From contig UQRW01000012.1 in NCBI GenBank assembly GCA_900543515.1, forward strand, positions 1 through 43,890: 43,890 nucleotides of DNA. The letters are read 5' to 3'. This stretch comes from an uncultured Collinsella sp. (GTDB lineage: Bacteria; Actinomycetota; Coriobacteriia; Coriobacteriales; Coriobacteriaceae). Below the pieces are notes generated by a model. That model was not told where the DNA came from. It worked only from the letters and a program-made list of their open reading frames with translations, and did not search any database. Within the stretch, counting starts at the first letter, position 1. Each line of letters starts with the position of its first letter. Shown in pieces: positions 1 to 7,960 of this stretch. The translations under genes were made by a program, and so were the position numbers.

Positions 1-6
1 AAAGAG

Positions 7-32
7 AAGAGGCGGGGCATGCCCCGCCTCTT
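7..32. terminator. Perfect palindrome, possible terminator of an upstream gene
   Basis: A 26-bp perfect palindrome (arm AAGAGGCGGGGC) lies at the very start of the window. It has only a short T-run on either side, so it may be a weak bidirectional terminator for a gene outside the window. From 33 to 240 I see no gene. Confidence 0.4.
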
Positions 33-240
33 ACACCACATCTCTGCGCGCTACCTTCGAATCGCTCAAAGTAGGCAATTTGCTCTCGATTTTGCTGCTA
101 CTAAAATGGTGACAGTACTCATATTTGCCACTTTTTGACCACGAGGTGTTCAGAGGGGCTCTCGACAAGCATCTAACGCTACAATATCTACCACGTGGCT
201 GGGTTTTGCCGGCCGAATGTGCGATGTCGTGGGAGGGGAC

Positions 241-489
241 ATGGTCGAGTTTACAAAGACGATTAAAGATCCGTTGGGATTGCATGCCCGCCCGGTTGCG
301 CTGCTCTATGACATTATCGCCAAGCATCGTAGCGACGTGTCGGTTTCGATTGGCAATCGTCATGTCGATGGCCGCGACGTTATAGGGCTCATGGCACTCT
401 GTGGCGAATGTGGCGAGGACATCGTGTTCCGCGTTTCGGGCGTGGATGAGGCCTCGTGCGTTACGTCGATTAGAAACCTCTCGCTTTAA
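241..489 (+). CDS. HPr family phosphocarrier protein
   Basis: An 82-residue HPr-like protein. HPr carries a phosphoryl group from enzyme I to the sugar-specific EIIA domains of the phosphotransferase system in the cytoplasm. The active-site motif GLHARP places the phosphorylated histidine at residue 15, exactly as in the family. The start at 241 is chosen because GGGAGGGG lies just upstream and the protein then begins where HPr proteins usually begin; an in-frame start at 217 would add eight residues. The regulatory Ser46 of Gram-positive HPr is replaced by Asp (RDVIG at 45-49), so HPr kinase could not phosphorylate this site. No enzyme I gene is adjacent. It is followed by its own terminator and looks monocistronic. 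It could be a paralogue rather than the housekeeping ptsH. Confidence 0.88.
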   Translation: MVEFTKTIKDPLGLHARPVALLYDIIAKHRSDVSVSIGNRHVDGRDVIGLMALCGECGEDIVFRVSGVDEASCVTSIRNLSL

Positions 490-498
490 GCATGACGG

Positions 499-534
499 GG
501 CGCGGCAAAGGACAGCTCTTTGCCGCGCCTTTTT
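499..534 (+). terminator. Rho-independent terminator after the HPr gene
   Basis: A 12-bp perfect stem (GGCGCGGCAAAG) with a 7-nt loop is followed by TTTTT. It begins ten bases after the HPr stop codon. Confidence 0.9.
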
Positions 535-581
535 GTTTCGTATAGGAAACTTTTTCGAAATCTGAATAGGGACCCTTTCCA

Positions 582-635
582 AAAAGTTAACCACGTGCTA
601 GTTTACTAAAGCGAACATAGACGTGGTTAACTTTT
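582..635. promoter_or_regulatory. 15-bp inverted repeat upstream of feoA
   Basis: AAAAGTTAACCACGT (582-596) is repeated in perfect inversion at 621-635 with a 24-nt spacer, about 40 bases before the first feoA start. Each arm contains the palindrome GTTAAC. Its place suggests an operator or a transcript hairpin controlling the iron uptake operon; the binding protein is unknown. Confidence 0.5.
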
Positions 636-677
636 ATCGCGTCGATGTTGAGGACGAACTGACGTTAGGAGCAACTC

Positions 678-920
678 ATGTCTTGCAGACCGCAGATGCC
701 GGCCATGCCGCTTTCGATGGTAAAAGCGGGCGAAACCGTGCGCGTGTCTCGTGTAAAGGGCAATGAGGACATGAAGCACCACCTCAAGGACCTCGGCTTT
801 GTCGAGGGCAACGAAATCCACGTGGTGAGCTCGAGTGGCGCCAATATCATCGTCACGGTGCTGGGCGCACGCTTTGGCATCGATTCCAAGGTTGCCATGC
901 ACATCATGACCGTCGGTTAG
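678..920 (+). CDS. feoA: FeoA family protein (first copy)
   Basis: An 80-residue protein with the SH3-like FeoA fold pattern (VKAGETVRVSRVKG, then LKDLGFVEGNEIHVV). FeoA is a small cytoplasmic partner thought to modulate the ferrous iron transporter FeoB. The start has a good ribosome site (TAGGAG) seven bases upstream. It is the first gene of a feoA-feoA-feoB series, 39 bases before the second feoA. It begins with a short Cys/Pro/Met-rich extension (MSCRPQMPAMP) that the second copy lacks. Two separate FeoA proteins next to one FeoB are known in several anaerobes; which one binds FeoB cannot be read from sequence. Confidence 0.9.
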   Translation: MSCRPQMPAMPLSMVKAGETVRVSRVKGNEDMKHHLKDLGFVEGNEIHVVSSSGANIIVTVLGARFGIDSKVAMHIMTVG

Positions 921-959
921 TCAGCAGCATTTCATAAAAACCGAAAGGGGGACAAGAGG

Positions 960-1181
960 ATGAAGACGTTGGGTGACGTTAAGGTGGGCGAGAGCTCTAC
1001 CATCGTCAAGCTTCACGGTGAGGGTGCGCTTCGCCGCCACCTTATGGACTTGGGGCTCATCAAGGGCACTTCGTTCAAGGTCGTGAAGGTCGCGCCGCTC
1101 GGTGATCCGGTCGAGATCAACGTGCGCGGCTACGAGCTTTCCATCCGCAAGGAGGAGGCGGCCGTCGTCGAGGTCCAGTAA
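960..1181 (+). CDS. feoA: FeoA family protein (second copy)
   Basis: A 73-residue FeoA-like protein (LGDVKVGESSTIVKL, RRHLMDLGLIKGTSFKVV). It is clearly diverged from the copy just upstream, so this is not a recent duplication. A ribosome site (GAAAGGGGG) lies about nine bases upstream. It probably forms part of the ferrous iron uptake complex with FeoB at the inner face of the membrane. A 123-nt gap with an iron-box-like palindrome separates it from feoB. Confidence 0.9.
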   Translation: MKTLGDVKVGESSTIVKLHGEGALRRHLMDLGLIKGTSFKVVKVAPLGDPVEINVRGYELSIRKEEAAVVEVQ

Positions 1182-1212
1182 GGGCTTGCGACGTATATTT
1201 CTGCAGATAAAG

Positions 1213-1231
1213 TTAGGTATTTCTAACTTAA
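1213..1231. promoter_or_regulatory. DtxR/IdeR-like iron box before feoB
   Basis: TTAGGTATTTCTAACTTAA has the 19-bp length of the DtxR/IdeR consensus TWAGGTWAGSCTWACCTWA and by my count matches 15 of 19 positions. It includes the inverted arms AAGTTAG/CTAACTT (1210-1216 and 1223-1229). The site lies about 75 bases before feoB, so an iron-dependent DtxR-type repressor is a reasonable guess; no such regulator is in the window. Confidence 0.5.
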
Positions 1232-1304
1232 TGTTGCAACTTTGAAGCACATTATCCAGCTTGCGCGGAGAAAGCAGCGCAGGCACACAAGGAAGAAGGA
1301 TTGA

Positions 1305-3632
1305 ATGGCGGATTCTCAGATCCATGTCGCGCTGGCGGGTAACCCCAACTGCGGCAAGACCACGCTTTTCAACCTGATTACCGGCGCCAACGGCTACGTT
1401 GGCAACTGGCCCGGCGTCACGGTTGAGAAAAAGGAGGCCAAGCTCCTAAGCGACAAGAACGTTACCATCACGGACCTCCCTGGCATCTACTCGCTTTCCC
1501 CCTATAGCCCCGAGGAGCAGTGCTCGCGCGATTACCTCATGAGCGGCGAGCCCGATGTTGTCGTCCAGGTGGTCGACGCCACCAACCTCGAGCGCAACCT
1601 GTACCTGGCGCTTCAGGTTATCGAGACCGGCCTGCCCGTGGTCGTTGCCCTCAACATGGCCGACCTGGTCGAGAAGAACGGCGATAAGATCGACACGGAC
1701 AAGCTCTCCAAGAAGCTCGGTTGCCCGGTCATGATGATCTCGGCCCTTAAGAACAAGGGCATCAAGGAGCTGTTCGAGCAGGTCAAGAAGTCCGCTGCTT
1801 CCAAGGGCCAGGTGCCGGAGCACAAGTTCGACTCCTCCATCGAGGACGTTCTGGACCACATCGAGAACAACCTTCCGGCGAGCGTTCCCGCCAACAAGCG
1901 TCGCTACTACGCTGTCAAGCTGTTCGAGCGTGATGCAGACGCCTGCAAGCTCATCAACCTCACCAAGGAGAAGGCCGCTCGCGTGGAGCAGCTGGTCGCC
2001 CAATGCGAGCAGGACTGCGACGACGATGCCGAGTCCATCATCACCGGTGAGCGCTATGGCGTCATCGCGCACATCATCGACGAGTGCATGACCAAGGCTC
2101 CGGCCAAGATGAGCACCTCTGAGAAGATCGACCGCGTGGTTACCAACCGTATCCTGGGCCTGCCGATCTTTGTGGTCATCATGTTCTGCGTGTACTACAT
2201 CGCCGTTTCCACCCTGGGCGGTACGGTGACCGACTTCACCAACGACCAGCTCTTCGGTACCGACGGTTGGTATGTGCTCGGCCAGGGCCGCGACGCCTAC
2301 GATGCGGCCGTCGAGGCTGCGGGCGACGATGCCGACTCGGTCGACCCGGCGCAGTACGGCCCCTATGTCCCGGGTATCACCACCGTGGTGCACGACGCCC
2401 TTGTGGCGGGCGGCACCGAGGACGGTGGCCTGGTCGATTCGCTGGTCTGCGACGGCATCGTCGGCGGTTTAGGTGCCATCTTTGGCTTTGTGCCGCAGAT
2501 GTTCCTACTGTTCGTCATGCTGTCCTTCCTGGAGGACTGCGGTTACATGGCCCGCGTCGCCTTCATCATGGACCGCGTGTTCCGCCGCTTTGGTCTGTCC
2601 GGTAAGTCCTTCATCCCCATGCTCGTGTCCTCGGGCTGCGGCGTCCCTGGCGTCATGGCCACCAAGACCATCGAGAACGAGAAGGACCGCCGCATGACGG
2701 TCATGACCACCACGTTCATCCCCTGCGGCGCCAAACTGCCGATCATTGCCCTGCTCATGGGTTCTATCATCGGTGATTCTTCCACTACCGCCGCGTGGAT
2801 CAGCCCACTGTTCTACTTCCTGGGCGTCTTTGCCGTCATCGCTTCGGGCCTCATGCTCAAGAAGACCAAGCTCTTCGCCGGCCGCCCGACCCCGTTTGTC
2901 ATGGAGCTCCCGGCTTATCACTTCCCGGCGATCCGCTCTTGGGCGCTGCACGTGTGGGAGCGCTGCTGGGCCTTTATCAAGAAGGCCGGCACGGTCATCT
3001 TCGCGTCCACCGTCGTCGTTTGGTTCCTGTCCAACTTTGGTAGCTACAACGGTTCCTTTGGCTTCCTGCCTGCGATGGACGGCATCCCCGAGGAGTTTAT
3101 GGACTACTCCGTGCTCGCTATGTTGGGCAACCTGGTTGCCTGGATCTTCGCCCCGCTCGGCTTTAGCACCTGGCAGGCTACCGCGCTGACCGTCTCTGGC
3201 CTTGTCGCTAAGGAGAACGTCGTCGCCACTGCCGGCTCGCTGCTGTCCGTTGCCGATGCCGGCGAGACCGATCCGAGCCTGTGGACCGCGTTCGCCGGCA
3301 TGTTCCCCACCATGGGCGCTTGCGTTGCCTTTGGCGCGTTCAACCTGCTGTGCGCTCCGTGCTTTGCCGCCATGGGCACCATCCGCAACCAGATGGACTC
3401 CGGCAAGTGGACCGCGATTGCCATTGGTTACGAGTGCGCCTTCGCTTGGGTCATCGGCCTGTTCATCAACCAGTTCTACAACCTGCTTGTCCTTGGCCAG
3501 TTTGGTATCTGGACGGTTGTGGCCATTGTGCTGCTGGTTGCGATGCTCTTCCAGATCTTCCGCCCCATGCCCAAGCACGCTTGGACCGACGAGGACGAGA
3601 CCAACACTGCTTCCGCCGCAGTTTCCGCTTAA
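1305..3632 (+). CDS. feoB: Ferrous iron transporter B (FeoB)
   Basis: A 775-residue GTP-gated Fe2+ uptake protein of the cytoplasmic membrane. The N-terminal G domain shows G1 GNPNCGKTT (12-20), G3 DLPG (57-60), G4 NMAD (117-120) and G5 SALK (146-149). A helical domain follows, then the membrane part with the two Gate regions, including SSGCGVPGVMAT and TTFIPCGAKLP, whose cysteines are typical of FeoB. An extra acidic segment of roughly 60 residues after the first membrane helix (around 315-380) probably forms an external loop. The end is rich in Ala/Ser with no recognisable domain. Third gene of the feo cluster, with a terminator 30 bases after the stop and the small FeoB-associated peptide gene downstream. 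Confidence 0.97.
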   Translation: MADSQIHVALAGNPNCGKTTLFNLITGANGYVGNWPGVTVEKKEAKLLSDKNVTITDLPGIYSLSPYSPEEQCSRDYLMSGEPDVVVQVVDATNLERNLYLALQVIETGLPVVVALNMADLVEKNGDKIDTDKLSKKLGCPVMMISALKNKGIKELFEQVKKSAASKGQVPEHKFDSSIEDVLDHIENNLPASVPANKRRYYAVKLFERDADACKLINLTKEKAARVEQLVAQCEQDCDDDAESIITGERYGVIAHIIDECMTKAPAKMSTSEKIDRVVTNRILGLPIFVVIMFCVYYIAVSTLGGTVTDFTNDQLFGTDGWYVLGQGRDAYDAAVEAAGDDADSVDPAQYGPYVPGITTVVHDALVAGGTEDGGLVDSLVCDGIVGGLGAIFGFVPQMFLLFVMLSFLEDCGYMARVAFIMDRVFRRFGLSGKSFIPMLVSSGCGVPGVMATKTIENEKDRRMTVMTTTFIPCGAKLPIIALLMGSIIGDSSTTAAWISPLFYFLGVFAVIASGLMLKKTKLFAGRPTPFVMELPAYHFPAIRSWALHVWERCWAFIKKAGTVIFASTVVVWFLSNFGSYNGSFGFLPAMDGIPEEFMDYSVLAMLGNLVAWIFAPLGFSTWQATALTVSGLVAKENVVATAGSLLSVADAGETDPSLWTAFAGMFPTMGACVAFGAFNLLCAPCFAAMGTIRNQMDSGKWTAIAIGYECAFAWVIGLFINQFYNLLVLGQFGIWTVVAIVLLVAMLFQIFRPMPKHAWTDEDETNTASAAVSA

Positions 3633-3661
3633 GTCCGAATAAGGATTAGCCCCTTTCCACG

Positions 3662-3694
3662 AGCCCGGGTGTCCCAGTGACACCCGGGCTTTTT
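3662..3694 (+). terminator. Terminator after feoB
   Basis: A 12-bp perfect stem (AGCCCGGGTGTC), a 5-nt loop and a T-run of five. Confidence 0.92.
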
Positions 3695-3727
3695 GGTGGG
3701 GGAGATGTGGCGTTTCCGCAGATAAAA

Positions 3728-3760
3728 CCTGCCAAAATAAACCTGTCCCTTTTTGGCAGG
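3728..3760. promoter_or_regulatory. Inverted repeat before the FeoB-associated gene
   Basis: CCTGCCAAAA (3728-3737) and TTTTGGCAGG (3751-3760) form a perfect 10-bp inverted repeat with a 13-nt spacer, 47 bases before the next start codon. It may be an operator or a leader hairpin. Confidence 0.4.
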
Positions 3761-3807
3761 TGAAGAATGGAGTAAAGTAAGTGGCGGTTAACTAGAGGAG
3801 GCTTGCT

Positions 3808-4008
3808 ATGGCACCTATCGATATTGTTGTACTGGCTGTTATCGGTATTGCGTTTGTCGCGGTATGCGTGCGCATTTACCGCAAGGGCACCTGCGCCGAC
3901 TGCGCTCAGGGTGGCGTTTGCACGGGGCATTGCTCCAACAAAAAGACGTGCGCCGCGCTTAAAGGCGTAGACAAAATCGCCGAAGACTTGGGTCGCGGTA
4001 TCAAGTAA
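3808..4008 (+). CDS. FeoB-associated Cys-rich membrane protein
   Basis: A 66-residue protein with one N-terminal membrane helix (residues 4-22) followed by a basic stretch and a cysteine cluster, CADCAQGGVCTGHC, with one more Cys further on. This matches the small Cys-rich membrane proteins found after feoB in many anaerobes, whose exact role is unknown; a metal-handling role on the cytoplasmic side is likely. A strong ribosome site (GAGGAGG) lies upstream. The gene has its own terminator and follows the feoB terminator, so it may be partly independent of the feo operon. Confidence 0.85.
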   Translation: MAPIDIVVLAVIGIAFVAVCVRIYRKGTCADCAQGGVCTGHCSNKKTCAALKGVDKIAEDLGRGIK

Positions 4009-4021
4009 GGCCCAGACATCC

Positions 4022-4056
4022 AAGTGCCCCGCGGACATCCGTTCGCGGGGCACTTT
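4022..4056 (+). terminator. Terminator after the FeoB-associated gene
   Basis: A 12-bp stem (AAGTGCCCCGCG) with a 10-nt loop, ending in TTT. Confidence 0.8.
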
Positions 4057-4112
4057 GCGCATTTGGATGCGAGCGCGGCGAGTTGAAGAGTATTTTTGGG
4101 TATCGTTAAATC

Positions 4113-4179
4113 AGTTGCGGTGAAATAAGGACTGTTTTGGCTGTCAAAGGCCTTATCTACTCCGTATTCCACCGCAACT
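4113..4179. repeat. 67-bp intergenic hairpin repeat, family A, full copy 1
   Basis: It starts AGTTGCGGTGAAATA and ends in the near-perfect inverse CACCGCAACT, followed by TTTTT. It lies between the FeoB-associated gene (plus) and kdpE (minus), where it can act as a terminator for both. The same 67-bp element recurs at 17713-17779, with partial copies at 12527 and 16648. Confidence 0.8.
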
Positions 4180-4193
4180 TTTTGTGGGGTGGG

Positions 4194-4898
4194 CTAGAGA
4201 CGCTGCATGCGGTACCCGACACCCATGTGCGTCTGAATCATCTTGGGGTGAGAGGGGTCTGCCTCGATCTTCTTGCGCAGGGTGCGCATGAACACGCGCA
4301 GGCTCGCCAGATCGCTGTCCCAGCTCGTGCCCCATATCTCGCGGGTGATGAAGGTGTGGGTGAGCACCTTGTCGACGTTTTTCGCCAGAAGGACGAGCAA
4401 TTTATACTCGGTTGGGGTGAGCGAGAGCTCGCGCCCGTCTTTCGTCGCGTATCCCGCGGCGTAGTCGATATGCAGCGGACCGTTGTCGAACGTGCTCGCT
4501 TCTGTCGACTCGCTCGACGCCATCGAGGAGCGCCTCAAATTCGCGCGGACGCGCGCGAGCAACTCATCCACAGAAAAGGGCTTGGTGAGGTAGTCGTCTG
4601 CCCCTGCGTCAAGTGCTGCAATCTTGTCGGAATCTTCGGTGCGCGCCGAAATGACGATAATGGGGACTGCCGACCAGCTTCGGATCTTCGTGATGACCTC
4701 GATGCCGTCAATGTCGGGAAGGCCTAGGTCGAGCATGATGAGGCTGGGACCGTGCGACACCGCATCCATGATGGCGGCCTGGCCGTTGCAAACCTTGCTC
4801 ACGATATAGCCGTGGAGGTCAAGCGCGGTCGAAACGAGGTTTTGAACGGTCAGGTCATCTTCGACCAGAAGGATGCGTGGCTTAGCGGCATTATTCAT
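4194..4898 (-). CDS. kdpE: KdpE response regulator
   Basis: A 234-residue OmpR/PhoB-type response regulator. The receiver domain has the acidic pocket E13-D14-D15 and phospho-acceptor D57 (LIMLDLGLPD); the C-terminal winged helix ends with GVGYRM. It partners the KdpD kinase and activates the K+-ATPase genes under potassium shortage. The start at 4898 follows GAGGAG and is the first Met of the receiver fold; the open frame runs further upstream but that part is the kdpD sequence in another frame. It overlaps the end of kdpD by 8 bases, so the two are translationally coupled. Confidence 0.95.
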   Translation of the reverse strand: MNNAAKPRILLVEDDLTVQNLVSTALDLHGYIVSKVCNGQAAIMDAVSHGPSLIMLDLGLPDIDGIEVITKIRSWSAVPIIVISARTEDSDKIAALDAGADDYLTKPFSVDELLARVRANLRRSSMASSESTEASTFDNGPLHIDYAAGYATKDGRELSLTPTEYKLLVLLAKNVDKVLTHTFITREIWGTSWDSDLASLRVFMRTLRKKIEADPSHPKMIQTHMGVGYRMQRL

Positions 4899-7626
4899 GA
4901 ATCTCGATCTCCTCGGCGGGCAGGGTAAAACGGAAGACGGCCCCATGGGGGTGGTTGTCGCGAACTTCGATGACGCCGCCATGCGCCTCCACGATGGAGC
5001 GGCAGAGCGACAGTCCAAGGCCGATGCTTCGACGCGAATCCACGGGCCGCGTATTGCTTGAGGTGAAGAAGCGCTCAAAGATATGAGGCTTGTCGCAGTC
5101 TGCCACACCCGGTCCATCGTCTGCGACGTTCACCACGACGAATGCACCCTCGCGACGTGCGCTGATGGTGACAGTCGAGTCCTCGGGTGTGTATTTGAAG
5201 GCGTTCATGATGAGATTCGTAAGCACCTGCATGATGAGATGGACGTCGATGCGTACCAGTAGGATGTCGTCAGTGTGCTCGATGGTGACGGCACGTCCAT
5301 GCGATGCTTGGGCGACATGACTGAGGGCGGCCTCGATGACTTCGTCGATGAGCTCGGATGTGAAGTTGAGGCGAATGGTGCCGTCCTCGACGCGTGTGAT
5401 GGCGAGGAGGTTCTCCACGGTATCGATAAGCCAGAGGGAGTCGTCGTAGATGGCATCGGCAAGATCGCAGCGTTGTTCGAGGCTGAGCTTCTCGTCGCTC
5501 TTCCGAAGGATTGCCGCAGATCCGGATATAGCCGTGAGGGGTGTCCTCAAATCGTGGCCGATGGAGCGCAAAAGGTTGGCGCGCAGCTGCTCGTTTTTCG
5601 CCAAGACCGCAGCCTCTTCGCGCTCTTGCGCCGCCCGGTCGCTTTCGAGCGCCAAGGCGCATTCACCTACGATAGATAGGACGATCGAATGCTCGAAGGC
5701 TTCGATCTCGCGCCCCTCCAGGGCGATACCGATGACACCGAATACCTTGTCGCCGGTGCGAACCGCGAGGTAGAGACAGCGCGCCTCAGGCAGGGTCCGC
5801 GTGCTTGCGCCCGCGCGCTTGTTGTTGGTGTAGGTCCAGGTTGCAACGGCGCGCTCGTAGTCGGTGAGCAGCGACGCAGATCGGTTTTCGGTGCCAGCGG
5901 ACTCATAGAGCGCCTTGCCGAGCGTGCAGTGTTCGGCGGGGTAGAAGACCACGTCGAGTTTTAGCAGTTTGACGAGTTGGTTCATGGCGACGCGGGCGCA
6001 CTCCTCCGCGCTATGGGCTTGCTGCAAGAGCTGGTTCGTTTCGAGGAGTACGCGCGTTTTGAATGCGTTCTCGGCGGATGTACGGGCGTTGTCGGCGATG
6101 CGCGCAGTTAACTCGCCGGCGACCATAGCGGTAGCGAACATGATGCCGAACGTGACCAGATAGCTTCGGTCGTAGCTGGCGAGCGAAAACAGAGGCGTGA
6201 CGAAGCAGAAGTTGTAAAGCACTACAGAGAGCACGCTCGATACGATCGTGCAGATACGCCCCGTTGTGGTGACGGCGGTCAGCAGGGCCGTGAGGATATA
6301 GAGGGATATGATGCTGGAATCGGCAAATCCCAGATGGCGGAAAGCCGTGCCGATCGCCGTAGCGACAAGAGAGAGGGCCAGCGTGCGAAGCACGTTTCGG
6401 CTGCTGGGCGGCTGCAGGGCGAGCGCATGGCGGCGTCCTTTGGGTCGGGAGGGCGGAGTCGACTGGTCTGGAATGATGTAAATGTCGAGGTTCGGGGCGA
6501 ATGTTATGAGCTGTTCTACGAGAGATTTGCGGCCGAAGAGGGCCTGACGGACGCTGCTGCGCTCGCCCGTGCGCCCCATGACGATCTTCGAAATACCCGA
6601 CAGGCGCGCGAACTCGGAGATCTGAAACGCGATGTCGTCGCCATAGACGGTTTCCATATGTGCTCCGAGCTGCTCGGCTAGGGCGATATTGGCTGCAAGC
6701 TTGGCGCGCTCATCATCGCTCATGGCTTGCGTGCGCGGGCTCTCTACGAACAGGGCGACGAGCTCGCTGCGAAACGCTTTCGCCATGCGTGCGGCGGCAC
6801 GGACGATGCGGGGATTGGTCGGCGCCGGGGAGACACAGACTAAGATGCGCTCCCTGGTGTAGTAGTCACGGTTTCCCAGCACGCGTGCGGCATCTGTGAG
6901 GTGGCCGGTGCGATCGGCGCAGCGGCGCAGCGCGATTTCTCGGAGTGCGGTGAGGTTCTCGACGGTAAAAAAATGCTGTTGCGCTCGGTCGGCTTGTGCG
7001 GGACGGTAGACGAGGCCGGCGCGAAGGCGCTCAAGTAGGTCTTCGGGCTCTATGTCGACGAGCTCGACCTGGTCGGCATCATCGAAGATACGGTCGGGGA
7101 TTCGTTCGCTCACGACAACGCCGGTGATGGATGCAACCATGTCGTTTAGGCTCTCGATATGCTGAACGTTCACGGTCGTATAGACGTCGATGCCCGCATG
7201 TAGAAGTTCCTCGACGTCTTGATAGCGTTTGTCGTGGCGAGACCCCGGCGCATTCGTATGGGCGAGCTCGTCGACAAGGATGAGCTGAGGGGCGCGTTCG
7301 ATAGCCGCATCTAGATCGAACTCGCTGAGCGCAATGCCGTTGTGCTCGATGAGTTTACAGGGCACGTTCTCAAGCCCTTGTGCAAGATGGGCGGTTGCCG
7401 GACGTTCGTGCGGCTCGATGTATCCCGCGACGACGTCGACACCTCGCCGCTTGGCGGCGTGGGCGGCTTGAAGCATCGCATAGGTTTTGCCCGTGCCAGC
7501 AGCGTAGCCAAAGAAAATCTTGAGGTGTCCCCGGCTGGTTCGAGCGTCATCGGCGACCTCGTCTTTCTCAATTGCCTTGAGGATGAGGTCTGGATTGACG
7601 CGAGTGTCCGATGCGTCGCGCTGCAT
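4891..7626 (-). CDS. kdpD: KdpD osmosensitive potassium sensor kinase
   Basis: A 911-residue membrane histidine kinase. In order: the KdpD domain with Walker A GYAAGTGKT (40-48), a universal-stress-protein-like domain (about 255-375), four membrane helices of the DUF4118 type (about 400-510), a GAF-like region, the HisKA box SIGHDLRTPLTA with phospho-accepting His691, and the HATPase domain (DDGPGVA, GLGLSL). It senses low potassium or ionic stress and phosphorylates KdpE. The start at 7626 follows AGAAAGG at good spacing and leaves a normal N-terminus; an upstream Met would add about 30 unrelated residues. Transcribed away from kdpFABC from a shared 244-bp gap. Confidence 0.95.
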   Translation of the reverse strand: MQRDASDTRVNPDLILKAIEKDEVADDARTSRGHLKIFFGYAAGTGKTYAMLQAAHAAKRRGVDVVAGYIEPHERPATAHLAQGLENVPCKLIEHNGIALSEFDLDAAIERAPQLILVDELAHTNAPGSRHDKRYQDVEELLHAGIDVYTTVNVQHIESLNDMVASITGVVVSERIPDRIFDDADQVELVDIEPEDLLERLRAGLVYRPAQADRAQQHFFTVENLTALREIALRRCADRTGHLTDAARVLGNRDYYTRERILVCVSPAPTNPRIVRAAARMAKAFRSELVALFVESPRTQAMSDDERAKLAANIALAEQLGAHMETVYGDDIAFQISEFARLSGISKIVMGRTGERSSVRQALFGRKSLVEQLITFAPNLDIYIIPDQSTPPSRPKGRRHALALQPPSSRNVLRTLALSLVATAIGTAFRHLGFADSSIISLYILTALLTAVTTTGRICTIVSSVLSVVLYNFCFVTPLFSLASYDRSYLVTFGIMFATAMVAGELTARIADNARTSAENAFKTRVLLETNQLLQQAHSAEECARVAMNQLVKLLKLDVVFYPAEHCTLGKALYESAGTENRSASLLTDYERAVATWTYTNNKRAGASTRTLPEARCLYLAVRTGDKVFGVIGIALEGREIEAFEHSIVLSIVGECALALESDRAAQEREEAAVLAKNEQLRANLLRSIGHDLRTPLTAISGSAAILRKSDEKLSLEQRCDLADAIYDDSLWLIDTVENLLAITRVEDGTIRLNFTSELIDEVIEAALSHVAQASHGRAVTIEHTDDILLVRIDVHLIMQVLTNLIMNAFKYTPEDSTVTISARREGAFVVVNVADDGPGVADCDKPHIFERFFTSSNTRPVDSRRSIGLGLSLCRSIVEAHGGVIEVRDNHPHGAVFRFTLPAEEIEIHE

Positions 7627-7737
7627 AGCGTAGCCTTTCTGAAGTGTTGTCCATGCGTGCATACGCGGTGAGGACGCCACTGTATGCTCGCGAGGTCGAG
7701 TATAGGCGCACTGCAGCAGCAATAGTGCTTTCTACCT

Positions 7738-7759
7738 GCATCTTTACGGCATCTTAAGG
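7738..7759. promoter_or_regulatory. 11-bp direct repeat between kdpD and kdpF, candidate KdpE site
   Basis: GCATCTTTAC at 7738 and GCATCTTAAG at 7749 repeat with an 11-base period, the spacing that OmpR/PhoB-type regulators use to bind in tandem. It lies about 110 bases before kdpF in the divergent kdp gap. The rest of the gap (7627-7870) shows only short weak hairpins. Confidence 0.4.
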
Positions 7760-7870
7760 TCGTGAGCCCCAGCCCTCACGCCTCTTTAATCCCTAGAAGC
7801 GTTTACTGTCCCCAGACGCTTGCGAGAGCAGGCGTCCGAGACATCGGACCGCGCGTGAAAGGGGCGGTAA

Positions 7871-7957
7871 ATGGACATCCTCATTCCCATCATCGGAGTC
7901 GTCTGCATTGGACTCCTTATCTATTACATCTACATTCTGATGAGGAGTGATTCGTAA
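7871..7957 (+). CDS. kdpF: KdpF-like small membrane subunit
   Basis: A 28-residue peptide made almost wholly of one hydrophobic helix (ILIPIIGVVCIGLLIYYIYIL), too short for usual gene finders. KdpF stabilises the KdpABC potassium pump in the membrane. Its ribosome site (AAAGGGG) lies upstream and its stop codon is three bases before the kdpA start, in the expected kdpFABC order. The ribosome site for kdpA (GAGGAG) lies inside this gene. Called from size, hydrophobicity and place rather than from a conserved motif. Confidence 0.8.
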   Translation: MDILIPIIGVVCIGLLIYYIYILMRSDS

Positions 7958-7960
7958 ACT

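Noticed and set aside
2505..3683. Long open frames on the strand opposite feoB, kdpA, kdpB, ligA, the ABC genes and others
   Set aside because: They mirror the codon pattern of the real genes in a GC-rich genome, have no ribosome sites and no recognisable domains.
4891..5117. N-terminal extension of KdpE up to 5117
   Set aside because: This part is kdpD coding sequence in another frame; the receiver domain begins normally at 4898 with a good ribosome site.
7627..7870. Riboswitch (for example c-di-AMP type) before kdpFABC
   Set aside because: I could find only short weak hairpins and none of the conserved bases of a known class.
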